From Gentiana macrophylla (Eukaryota; Streptophyta; Magnoliopsida; Gentianales; Gentianaceae): a stretch of 64,000 nucleotides of DNA. The translations under genes were made by a program, and so were the position numbers. This document shows positions 35,182 through 57,807 of the stretch, one piece after another (positions within the stretch are counted from its first letter, which is position 1; each line of letters begins with the position of its first letter). The stretch spans positions 6,685,262-6,749,261 of the forward strand of contig CM047808.1 in NCBI GenBank assembly GCA_026214975.1, in the 5' to 3' direction. A model generated the notes under the pieces. The model made no database searches. It was not told the DNA's origin and worked only from the letters and a program-made list of their open reading frames with translations.

Positions 35182-35316
35182 ATTGATAACTTCGCAGCCG
35201 AAAAATCTTCAGGAGGTAATCTTCTGTATATCTGAAACTACAGTATTCAATAAAATTGCAACTTCGCAGCCGAAAAATCTCCAGGAGGTAATCTTCTGTT
35301 TATCTGAAACTACAGT
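35182..35316 (+). repeat. Tandem duplication of about 70 bp
   Basis: Two copies of a unit holding CTTCGCAGCCGAAAAATCT, AGGAGGTAATCTTCTGT and ATCTGAAACTACAGT follow each other with few differences. Confidence 0.85.
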
Positions 35317-35456
35317 TCATGAAGATCAATGCTTCGAAATCGTAGTTTCATTTGGAAAACACCTTTGCTAATCTGATTCTGGTATTTTAAAACAATAAAT
35401 TCGGCATAATTTTGACGACTGTAATTGATTCCTCACATTTAGAGCACTGAAATGCG

Positions 35457-35585
35457 GATTTGAAGAGGAGGATAGATGAGCTGAGATCGGAGTTCAATGA
35501 GGCTAATTTGAAGCTCGAAGATGCTAAATGGAGTAAGGAAATGGTCGAGCAAGAGTTGAAGGGTGCGAAGTTGAGCTGTCTATGA
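35457..35585 (+). pseudogene. Coiled-coil protein fragment
   Basis: A short frame reads DLKRRIDELRSEFNEANLK then LEDAKWSKEMVEQELKG, a clear heptad-rich coiled coil, ending at a stop at 35583-35585. It follows an acceptor-like CACATTTAG but the frame does not fit that join. Probably an exon or a captured fragment of a larger coiled-coil gene. The family is not named. Confidence 0.4.
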
Positions 35586-35639
35586 ACGATGCTTCTATTC
35601 AATCCCCTTAGAGGTTAGATTCTGTTTATTTTGTCACGT

Positions 35640-36245
35640 TTTCTGAAATTTCTTCCTGCCAATTGTGTATATTTCCTTTTTGATTATTATACATATTTTC
35701 TTATCTCTCGATTGGTCAATATGTTTTGCGGTTTATGAGAAACTTCTGATTTGAGCAAAGTGTAAATTTAAAGTTTCTCTTGAAATTTTGCTTGTAGTTG
35801 AGGATTGATTCCATCCGGTCTGAAATATCTACCGGAGGACTTCACTTGGAGTCCCTAAAAGTATGCTTCGTAATTTTCTCCGGTACATGAGTGTTTTTAT
35901 TTTGTTTTGTCTTTCATTATCATATACTACCGATCATTTTGTTCTATGCATCCAAAGAAAGAAGAAAGTGATTCGAAGAGCTTTGCCTTTTTGGTTTTTG
36001 TATAACGTAGAAGAAGAAAGTTAACGTTCTTTCATTGTTCGAAGATAACCAACCTTATTGAGGCATTGAGCTCAAACAACATGGATCCACCTTCATGAAG
36101 TACTTAAAGACAGGGGCACTCAGATCTTGCCTCCAATTCACATTCTAAATACCACCGAAATCTGCTAGAGTTCTCTAAATTCTCAAATAGCACAATTACC
36201 ATCCTTGTTATACCCACCCAGCCGCGGCTGTGTTTTCAATGCTTA
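35640..36245. other. No gene seen; borders scaffold gap
   Basis: Mixed AT-rich sequence with no supported coding on either strand. Any continuation of the SPT16 copy across the gap is not visible here. Confidence 0.4.
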
Positions 36246-36345
36246 NNNNNNNNNNNNNNNNNNNNNNNNNNNNNNNNNNNNNNNNNNNNNNNNNNNNNNN
36301 NNNNNNNNNNNNNNNNNNNNNNNNNNNNNNNNNNNNNNNNNNNNN
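36246..36345. other. Assembly gap of exactly 100 N
   Basis: 100 unknown bases. This is the conventional length for a scaffold join of unknown size. Confidence 0.99.
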
Positions 36346-36545
36346 AATCAAATAACCAAGAAAGCCTGAATGAAAAAATGGCAATATTTTGTATCACAAA
36401 ACCCATACTAATGTTTGGCTCTCTTTCCAGCAAAACAATTACATACCATAAAATGCTGCATAAAACGCAGATACCAGCCAAAAGACAAAAAGATAACATC
36501 CATAGAAGACAGCACACCTTGAAGAAAAGAAATAGATGTATACCT

Positions 36546-38646
36546 GAAACCATTGGCAAGGGAGCTTCAAGTGTACCAGACAACTTTTTTGTTTCGCCAA
36601 CTCAAAGGAGGACGGATCCATAAATCAGGCAACCTATTTGGCTTGAATTTGTTTCAGCAAGTACTAGCTTTTCCTGGCTAACCAAAGTAGTTCTTTCAGC
36701 TCTCTCAGACTCTCTAGCCACAACATTTTTATACTAAGTGTTTTGATCTGCTGCACCACTTCACTAATGTGCCTTGGATCCTTTGAACTAAAGGAGGCTT
36801 CCTTCAGGTAGATGGCTCCCTGATTTTTCAAGCTGTTGGCATCATGAGGATTGAACGGTGTTCCAGGGACATTAAAAAATGATCCTAATGTAGCAATTAC
36901 GATTGGAATCTTGCTGACTGAGACTGTTTCTCACTGTAAATACATGGAAAGGAACCATGATACCATAAACGGGTAGAAGAACAGCCTCGCTTTTCTGATC
37001 AACTTGTATCATCATTTCCCTAGGAGGTGGTAAATCATTGACACTTTATAAGCAATAAGGTCGTTAGAGGTCTTAAAGAAGCCCGGTTATCACCAGATGC
37101 TGAATCACCCCAGCAAGTCGCCTAGCAGTCTCCTCATTCTTTGCCGAGCAAGTTCAGCCTGTGTTGCCTTCGAGCTCTTCCTTTGTGATCTCCTGCTTGT
37201 CTCGAACGGAGTGTTGTTTTTGAGAACAATGCATTCTTTCCAACAGAATCAACTCGCTGGTTCTACCTCTTCCTCACCTTCTTCGCCTTCATTGAAGGAG
37301 TAAGCCACGCCCTTTATATCTTTGGAGCTCAACTGAGTTATCACATCGCGCCCATCATTTGTAAAATAACCACCGGTTCCAAGCAACAAAGAGAAAACCT
37401 GGCTTTTGGGGTTGCTCGCCTCAGCTTCAAATTTTGAAAGCCAAGGGATATGTTAAATATCATTCCAGCTTTGATGGTTCGGTCATTTTTCACATTAATA
37501 ATCAACCCTGACTCGCGTAAATTCTAAACCAATACCCGCCCCAGCAGCCTTTGTCAGGTTAGGCACCAACTCAGGGAGCATCCTTCCTTACAACTGCAAG
37601 GGCGGCCAAATAGACAGCACTGACTTTGCTCCTGGCTTAATCTGCACCAATAGCAGCCTCATGGGCTTTAAGGAGAACTTCATAAGCTTTGCTCTGGAAT
37701 GCATTTGCATCAATGAAATGCTCTAAGGACATTAGAGCAGTAGTTATTGTATCGTGATCCAATTGCACAGACAATCACAGCAGGGGGTCATAATAAAGTT
37801 CGGCCATCGCTAGAAGCACTAGGTCGTAAGATCAAACTTCCCACCACTCAAAGATTGAGGCAAACAAATATCCACATTATCACGATTGAGCTTTACCTTG
37901 ATTTTAGCTGGTTCCGACAGATGGCCCTTTCCGCCTCCTCCATTAATGATGAGTGAGTAACTTTTTTTTTCCTCGCCCATCACCTCTCAAGTTTGGGAAC
38001 TACAAAATTCTTCATTGCACTAGCTGTCAGGTATGCAGCCTTCTTTGCAAAAGTCACTTCACTCTGGATCCTTCATAGCAAAAAGGTCAGATAATGCATT
38101 AGTCACATCACATAGCTGAAGGCCAGAACTTTTAACATATCAGCCCATTTTTCTAAAGAGCAACCTTCAGGAGACTCTTTGACTACGTAACCAACAAACA
38201 GCTGCATCATTAGTCTCTGATTTTGGCGCTGAACGCATGCTATGGAGCACGGCATCCATTTGAGAGGTACCATCTTCACCTCTTTAGCTTCACATGGGTG
38301 ATGACATCCACATCAACAGCCTCTTTTGCAGATCCTTTCACACTCAAGCAAACTGGCCTTTTGGAGTGCATAAAAATGGATCTGTTTGACTCCAAAACCA
38401 TTATAGTTCTGGAAACTCATACCCCAGGAGCCACATGTTCAATGTTGAAGACTTGAGGTAGCGAATCATCCGAGGGAGGAGGTGCGGCTACGGCAAAGAA
38501 ATCAGCAAATCCCCATAACTCCTTGTGTTCTGCCAGTGTGAGTAAAGGGCCTTCAACCTTGGAAAATGTGCTCTGATCTATCTTGACTTGAGGTACGCCA
38601 GCTCCATTTGCATTGGCTGGTTGTGTTCCATTTCGCAGCTCCCCAT
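36546..38646 (-). pseudogene. SPT16: SPT16 (FACT complex large subunit) homologue, frame-broken and truncated
   Basis: SPT16 with SSRP1 forms the FACT histone chaperone, which moves H2A-H2B during transcription. The start is ATG at 38646 (in-frame MGELRNG-like). Scattered across all three minus frames are, in order, segments of the SPT16 aminopeptidase-like domain (LLGYEFPE, VDVDVITHVKLK, KKAAYLTASAMKNFVVPKLE, PSASSDG, CAIGSRYNNYCSN, SKAYEVLLKAHEAA, ESGLIINVKNDR, NISLGFQN), then VAYSFNEGEEGEEE, then the dimerisation/middle part (NVPGTPFNPHD, NSLKNQGAIYLKE, RLPDLWIRPP, SGTLEA). Similarity stops near 36540 at a possible donor (TTTCAGGTATAC), just before the 100-N gap, so the C-terminal half is absent. 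More than ten one- or two-base indels occur. Order and collinearity argue for one old full gene, not a mosaic. Confidence 0.85.
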
Positions 38647-39430
38647 CAAGATTCAGAAACACCAACAGCAATCTGGCAAATGAATTAAACATAAGAAAAC
38701 CTTGAAAAAAAGAAGTCACTTGAAAATGCATCCAGCGAAACCAAATCAATGATTGAAACAAAAGATAACCCTAAAAGCAGCAGAGTCAAAGTTCAATCTC
38801 ACAATAATCACTACAATACGCCCATTCCAGCTCCTAACTGAAATTCAAATATATTAGAAATCATCAAAAATATCTGTTTAATCAATTTATACAGTCTAAA
38901 GATTAAAAATTAAACACCTGTCGTTTGTACAAAGTTTAGACCTTCAACTAATCCATGCAGTATGTGAGCAATAAATGTTTCAAAATCTCAAAACGGAAGA
39001 ATATGCACACACAAAAAAAAAAAAATCTAAGCTCCAATTTCTCTTATTCAGGAATGAACCTGAACTATTTCTCTACTCCCTTCAATGCCCTTCCAGCGAC
39101 AGAGAGCAAACAGTGAAACTGAAGGTAAAAATCAATTTATAATAAAATCGAAATTAATTCATCATAATACCACATCATTGATGCAGAAATAAGAAGAAGA
39201 AGATGAAACCGTAAGAAAATAAGAAAAATGCAGAACCTGAAAAGTTTATCACTTACCAGAGAAATTACACCTGAAAAAGAAGTTGGAAAATCGCGTCCTT
39301 TTCACCTCGTCGCTGTCGGGAGGAATTGGAAATGAAGAGCTTGAAATCGACGAACAGGGAATGAAATGGAATGGGTCGAAGGGAACTAGGGTTCGCGTGG
39401 TTGATGAATTGGGAACGGGGACTTGGGAAT
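38647..39430 (-). other. 5' UTR and 5' UTR intron of the SPT16 copy
   Basis: Reading on the minus strand, an acceptor (TTTGCCAG) ends at 38673, 27 bases upstream of the start codon. A good donor (CTCTG|GTAAGTG) lies at 39256, giving an intron of about 584 bp. The upstream exon (39257 to about 39430) is C/T-rich and G/C-rich like a plant 5' UTR, with a TATA-like TTATATCC near 39446. A retained UTR intron means the copy is not a processed pseudogene. Confidence 0.55.
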
Positions 39431-39499
39431 TTGTTTTGGGGGGATATAAGATAGAAGAGGCTAGATGTCTTCTCAAAAAGAGGCACGAGTAGTAATTAT

Positions 39500-40382
39500 T
39501 TTGAAAAAAGGATATTTACGTGTCCAATAAAAATAGGAATTTAATATTTTCTGAAAAATAAAATAAAAATATACTCACTTTAACAGCTGAAGAAGGCGGG
39601 AAATCTTTGCGCTCTAATTAGTTTTGTTGGCGGGAAGACAAAATTGCTTTCCATTAGCTAATAAGTCGGATTTTTTTCATTTACTCTTCACCTCGGGGAC
39701 GAATTTACCTATTTAGATTTTTTTTTTTTTTTTTTTTTTTAAAACAAAATCACAATTAAATAACTTACGAGCATAAACTTGGAGAGACTCAACTCACATC
39801 ACTACTGTATCCAGGTATGATCACTTGGTTTACTTAAATCTGCTAGATTTGAAAATCGATTTGCAGAAGTCTATTCCAAGGTCTCGTCTCGGTTTTTAAA
39901 GGGTTGATTATGGCGATTGGTATCCCGAAGACAAAAATCCGAAACCATTAATGTAAGGACATAACTGATTAAGTATTTGAATTCAATATTGAAAATGATT
40001 ATGATAAAAAAGTAATAATAAAAACAAAATATAATAGTAGCTGATAGTAATTTTTGATATATTAAATATGTTTAGAAGATAATGTTTACGTAAATTTAAT
40101 TGATTATAAAAAAAAAAAAAAAACCATAAAAATATTGTTAGCAATTTAAGCGTCATCACTATAAATCATAACGAGAATTAAGATGCACTTGATTGGCTTA
40201 AATGATTATCAAATAGCGAGTTCAAAAATAGAAAAGCATATGCTAAGTTAATACATAATAATACGTGTATGGTTACAATGCAAAAATTGAACTTAAGAAA
40301 GTAGTATACTACATCAAAATACTTGACAACATGAAAGGTTAAAGATTCTCTTCTTCAAACATATGGAGAGAAAAAATTTCAT
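39500..40382. other. Intergenic region between SPT16 and gyrB
   Basis: A T(20+) run is at about 39719-39740 and an A run near 40108-40125. No coding support. It should contain the gyrB 3' UTR and polyadenylation region near 40300-40380. Confidence 0.4.
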
Positions 40383-52225
<11,843 letters not shown>

Positions 52226-53984
52226 CCTTTTTCTTCCTTCAGTTGTCGGACATTCAGGAAGTTTCTTACAAAGAAAACGCGGCTACACTTCTTGGTCCCG
52301 CGCCCGCTCTAGCTCAGTTTCGCTGTGTGGGTGTTTTGAATTCTTGGGGAAAGGGGAACGTCTATTGCAGATAATACAACAACCGCAACTTTTTTTTATT
52401 TTTTTATCTTTTCTATTATTTTCGTCGCACCGTATGTATCACAAGCAACACATTATATTACACGCTGCACTCGCGTAAAAACGAACTTATGAAAATCGGC
52501 TTTAAAAAGAAAATGAAGATGATCAATCTTAGGAAAATCGTTTTTTTGCTCCAGAACCTATATGCAGTCGGGTTTTTCTTCGGAAACGACTTCTACAATA
52601 GTCGGTTTTACTCTAGTGCACGAATGAAATCATTATGATACAAATAATTTTTTGATTTTTCACTAGGGGCATGTCCAGTCCGACAGTGCAACCAGCACGA
52701 ACTATTGCGATATAGTAATAAATGACATGTAGTACAATATAAATCTACGTATTCTAATACGGTGTAACTACATCATGATCACAGTATTATATGTGATCGA
52801 TGTAAAATTATGATGTGATTTAATCATAATGAATTAAGTGGATCTTAATGAATTATTTAATCGATTCAGACTTCACCTTGACTAAACGACCCTACTTAAA
52901 ATGTGAAGTCTTACTTCTTCTTTTTTTAAATGAAGTCTTTATATGCACTCAACTATTTTATTTTTTATTTTTTTTTGTTGGTTAAAGAGGATCTTTATTT
53001 ATAAACAAAATTTGTACAACGAGTTCAATCAACGTATCAAAGTATTAAACAGCTAAGACTAAAATCAAAACTAGTTTTGCCATGCTAATCGGACTCGGAG
53101 TTCACGAGCTTTCCTAATCGCTTGGGATAAGAGCACTTCCAGTGGTGGCTTTTGTTTGTCTTTGATGAAGTATTTCATTGAGCCAATACCAAATGCTCAG
53201 AACGAGCTCTCTGAAAAGAAACTTCCAAAACTGTAAGTTGTCCTTTTTATACATGTTGCGGCTAAGGCAAGTATCAAGCCATCGGGGGATCTCATCAATG
53301 GTAGTGAATTCGTTCCAACTTTGCGGATGAATAACGCTTCTCCACTAGTTTTTTACTCAACTAAATTTACCATTAAATTTACCATAGCACGGATTATTAG
53401 CTATTGAATCAATCTCTTAAAACCCAATTATTGACTTAAGAATCGACTTTTAAAAGATCAATTCAGCGTGACTTTGGTGTTACCGTACGATAAATGTTGT
53501 CAATGCTCCCAAATTCGTTGTCACTATTGCTCAAAGTTGAATTGAAAAGTGATAAATGATAATTTATATGACATCATTCGTCATCCAATGAATTTTATGA
53601 TTGGATATTCCATAAAACAACTAAAGAAACAATTCAATATTCCATAAAACAACTAAAGAAGCAAGAGAATGTTTCAAAATCATCAAAGATTGGCCTCTAA
53701 AAATTCACAAGAGCTGATTGAAACTGCAGATACATATGAGTAGTAATTGCAGAAATCAAGAATCTGCAATTTCTTCAAAAGCAGCATATATATATATATG
53801 AAAAACCAATGCACAGGATTAATCATGTCTTCTTGCTGATGCCCTGTCTGAAATATAATTTCTCTCTATAGTTTATGTATTCTAGTCCTTCACCTATATT
53901 AAGATACCAGCATCATCACCAAACTCAGAGCTGATAAAAGAAGAATCTTTGTCTCCTGGCCTGACCAGCTGTCTTTTATATCAA
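52226..53984. other. Intergenic region upstream of gyrB
   Basis: It should hold the gyrB promoter (52226 to about 52450) and the 3' region of the small membrane-protein gene. A minus-strand stretch near 53040-53310 has short protein-like frames that could be a decayed retroelement, too weak to call. 53600-53660 contains a short direct repeat (ATTCCATAAAACAACTAAAGAA twice). Confidence 0.4.
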
Positions 53985-54698
53985 TCAAGAACTTCTCTGC
54001 AGACCTTCCTCTCGCTCTCGCTGCCGACGTTCTCTCTAATGATTGAAAATATCAAACCGAGTTTCATCATTGAAAATACAAAAGGGAATAAACAGGGTAG
54101 CTTAGGGAGGAAAAAAAACATAAGAGAGAAAAGAAAGAGACATGAAAGCATAAAGACCAGGATATGCTGAATGTGCAAAAGCATTTTATGGCTATAAAGA
54201 TCTATCAAAGATACACCGATACAGCACGCTTGAATTTAAAAATGATTGCACTAAAGGGCGATCTCAAGTTTACCAACCCAAAATTAGTGAAGTTACAATT
54301 AGGGTTTAAGAAAGAATATGAAGCAAATGCATGCATACTGGAGATCTTTGACATTATTATGAAGCCACAATTAGCACAAAGCAAGAAGCAGAGGATCTTG
54401 CCTTTTGTCAATGGAAATATAGGCTGTATTCTCACATCAAACCATAGCACACATTTGACAAGCACCGCGATAAATATAAAAAAATATTATTCTAGAAGAA
54501 ACAAATTACAAAACAAAATCTTTAAATAAATGATAAGCACGGGAATATAAATGCAAAAACAAAATGTCTGCTCACCCTGCGTTCCCAATAAGGATGAAAA
54601 CACACAAAATCGTACACAGGTTCTATCGTTGAGACCAAAACGGCGTTGAGTCCAGTAAATATCAACAGAGCTGCCATTGGCCTAGTATGGTGTGGCAT
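53985..54698 (-). CDS. Small single-pass membrane protein, 2 exons, 57 residues
   Basis: Exon 1 is 54698-54576 (41 codons) and exon 2 is 54035-53985 (16 codons plus TGA). The join (CGCAGG|GTGAGC ... ATTAG|AGAGAACG) keeps frame. The protein starts MPHHTRPMAALLIFTGLN, continues into one hydrophobic helix (residues about 8-24, AALLIFTGLNAVLVSTI), then PVYDFVC, PYWERRRERR and an Arg/Glu-rich tail. The short conserved-looking form with a WERRRERR tail is familiar from uncharacterised plant proteins, but I cannot give a function. The charged tail would face the cytosol or matrix. An upstream ATG at 54722 in the same frame is possible, giving eight extra residues, but the shorter start fits the hydrophobic helix better. 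Confidence 0.7.
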
Positions 54699-54830
54699 CT
54701 TTAAGGCCCTGCTTCTACACAAATGTATAAAGATCTCTCTAGAAATTCCTGCAAGAGAAAGGCGAATTTAGGGGGAAAATAACAGAACGGATTGCGCTAC
54801 AGAGAAATCGCAATTAAAGTATCATATAAG

Positions 54831-55045
54831 CAGGGGCGGCTTCCGAGATACGGGTCGGGGATCGAAAGCAACACCCTCGTATTTTAATATTCAAGGGGTC
54901 AAGAGTAAATAATTACAAAATTTAGGGGGTCACAAAATAATATTTAGTGGTAATTTTTTCCTATCAATAATTTTTTACATAGATTTTTTTCTTTTTATGT
55001 TTGAGGGTCAGGTGACCCAAACCTCTATGAGTAGCGCCGCCCCTG
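54831..55045. mobile_element. hAT-type MITE with perfect 8-bp target duplication
   Basis: Terminal inverted repeats are CAGGGGCGG and CCGCCCCTG. CATATAAG occurs directly on both sides (54823-54830 and 55046-55053). 215 bp, non-coding. It lies upstream of the small membrane-protein gene. Confidence 0.93.
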
Positions 55046-55156
55046 CATATAAGGAAAGCATATAAACACTGAGGGAAACTTGAATGCAGTGAGATGCTGC
55101 CACTGCTGGGGAACAAAATCAGCCAGTTGGCGACACTGAAAACTTTTAAACTACCT

Positions 55157-56250
55157 GTAACGCCCTGCCCGGTACCCCAAGCCATATCCGAACAGGTCGT
55201 CCGATACCCGAATAATCGGGTATAATCGCGCATGAAGCCCCAACCAATCAGAAATAAAATGCAAATAAAACTTAAAGACAAGGACTCAGGTAGATATCTT
55301 ACAACAAACACCTCTATGATCGCTAAAAACATGCAATGCCCCATTCCACAAATATAAACTAACCCCCAAAAGATCATATACAGCATGTAAGCTAGATCCC
55401 AAACATGTCAAGAGTCCATCATACATCTAAGTAATTCCCACAGCATTGTAATTATACAATAAAGATGCAATGCAACCATCATCATGACATAACAAGTGAC
55501 TAAATCCCAACGTACAAAAGATACAATATCAAAAAGAATCCAAAAAATTTACACGTACCCACCAACAATGCTCAAAAGAGAGCTTACTGATTCAAGCATC
55601 TCATCATATGCTGCTACGTGTATCCTTATAAACAGATTGACCAACACCTGCTATACAAACTGAAAAGGATAAAAGAATAGATAAGTGAGCAACCACAATG
55701 CTCCGTAAGGAAACAACATCAGCACAAGGTAGGTTTATGAAAGCCCCCGGATAGGCAAACCCTAAACATACTAATACTTTCAACCATGCTAAAACAGCTA
55801 TGAAATGTCTATCAGAAGATAAAGCGTGCATTTCTTTTACCAAAGATCAAGGACACTTAAAGGAAATCATAACATGTGTGGGAACTTAATCACTTTATAG
55901 ATGCCCAAAACCAAAGTTTGCTTTCCACGAGTCATGGTGTCTTGTCATCTTATAAACATTTCTTGCTGAAACCATGAATCACAAATACAAGAACGCCATT
56001 CTTGCATATCATAGGGCGTTGGTCAAGGGTATTGCGTATCCACTTTTCCGCCATGAACGAAGGCCATATTTATGCAACTCCGGTGAACACATCATAAATG
56101 TTCTCTCCTATAGGAGAACACACTAACCGGCCCAGCATAAAATAATATCATAATGTTCTCTCCTAAGGGATAACGCACTAATAATAGGGACCCTCGAGGA
56201 TACTTCTCATAATACCTAACCAAGCCCCAAACTCTTAAGTCCTGAACCTA
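55157..56250 (+). mobile_element. LTR-retrotransposon-like block starting TGTAACGCCC
   Basis: TGTAACGCCCTGCCCGGTA is a common start of plant Ty3-type LTRs. The block has no coding and includes a repeated phrase 'ATGTTCTCTCCTA..GGAGAA/GGGATAACGCACTAA' near 56098-56185. I cannot fix the right end, so this may be a solo LTR. Confidence 0.4.
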
Positions 56251-57006
56251 ATCCATACTCTAACAATTCTTTAAATAAGCACTTTCATTTACTTTCTTTC
56301 CCAGTTTCTTCATCCTTGAAGCATACAACAATTCAAGTACCAAAAAATAAACTACTTCAAAACAAAGTGAGTTAGATTAAATCTATCCATCAATACTTTG
56401 AATTCATGCAAGCATTACTGAAAACAAATCATGCATTACCAGCTACTTAACACGCTTTCATAAAATACATTTCATTAAGGCATTTTGTCAAGCACTTGAC
56501 AAGCATGCTTTCATAAATCTTCAAAATGGTTCCAAGCTTCTAAAATGCTAATACTACTGGGAATTTTTACTAGTAATTTACAGTTCATCCACCAAGAGCT
56601 TAAAGGTTTTTTTTTTTCCTTAAATAATACTTCGTCAATAGACACGTAAAGGGAATAAGAGAATGTAACTTTCATTTTTACCTTGGCAGAGATAAGACTG
56701 TGCAGCGAAAACAAAACGGCGCTGACTGGATTACTGTAGTGGCTAATCTTTGTCGGAGATTCAAAACGTCTGGCGGGTTGGGCCTCTCCTCCCCTAATGA
56801 TTCAAGCAGTCGAACTTCTAAAACCTAAACCCTGGTTGGTTTGGGGGATGGTTAAAGAAAAGAAACAACAGATTTGAAAAGATTACAATTTGATGTTTGG
56901 AATGTTCTTTTGGAAAGAAAATACAAGGATCAATGAAAACAAAGGTATTTTAGTCTTACAAATGTTTCTTTACTTACGACACACACCGAATTTATCATAT
57001 CATATA

Positions 57007-57272
57007 CTACCCTCTCCGCCCCATAAAAATTGCCAATTTTTTAAAAATAAATTGTCACATAAAAAATGTCAATTTAAAAAATCAGTACATCATTTAATGC
57101 ATTTTTTTCAAACATATTTCTATCATAACTTTTAATGTTTATATATTCATTTCATATTACAAAAGAGCATTTATTTACGTGATAGAGGCACATATGTTCA
57201 TCACTACTTAGAATACAACACATTAATTGCTTAATATATGCGCACCGACACTTTTTATGGGACGGAGGTATT
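57007..57272. mobile_element. Stowaway MITE
   Basis: Ends CTACCCTCTCCGCCCCATAA and CTTTTTATGGGACGGAGG are inverted repeats of the classic form, flanked by TA on both sides. 266 bp, non-coding, between the two minus-strand genes. Confidence 0.85.
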
Positions 57273-57807
57273 AATTATTTGAAAGTCGGTTTTGAAACTA
57301 AATATAGTACCATAGAATCAACTTTTACAAAAGCGCTCTGAAAGTGAAAATTGACTTCTTCTTGTGGGTATATCGTCAAAAATCAATCTTTGGAGAGTCG
57401 ATGTTTGTCTCTAGAACCGATTTTCAAAAGATTGATTCGATATGATGCAAATAAAGACTTCCATTTCTTAGGCTTGGGATATTGGGAGGTTTGTATGTTC
57501 TTTAGGTCTTTCAACCTTAGTGCCAAAGAAGAAGTAGAAAGCAAGAAAAAGGACATTGGAAGTGTGCAAATGCTCAACTCAAATTCAATACGGATCATAC
57601 ATATAAATCTATAGCTACATTCTCTCTCTCTCTCTCTATATATGTATTTTACTCTACATAATCATACACTAATTCTCTCTGTAAAATAAAAATTAAAACA
57701 GTAACTACTATTTTACAACAGGAAAAGGGCATGAAAATTACACCAGACCATGGAAATATTTTGTAGAAAGACTGATTTTTGCCTTCTGTAAATTCTTGTG
57801 TAGTCAC

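Noticed and set aside
36236..36583. Minus-strand frame of 115 codons running into the gap
   Set aside because: Half of it is N; the rest is the trailing edge of the SPT16 copy and non-coding sequence.
39249..39492. Short open frames on both strands near 39.3-39.5 kb
   Set aside because: Better explained as the 5' UTR exon and promoter of the SPT16 copy.
53040..53310. Possible non-LTR retroelement remnant on the minus strand
   Set aside because: Short protein-like pieces but no reverse transcriptase motif that I could recognise.
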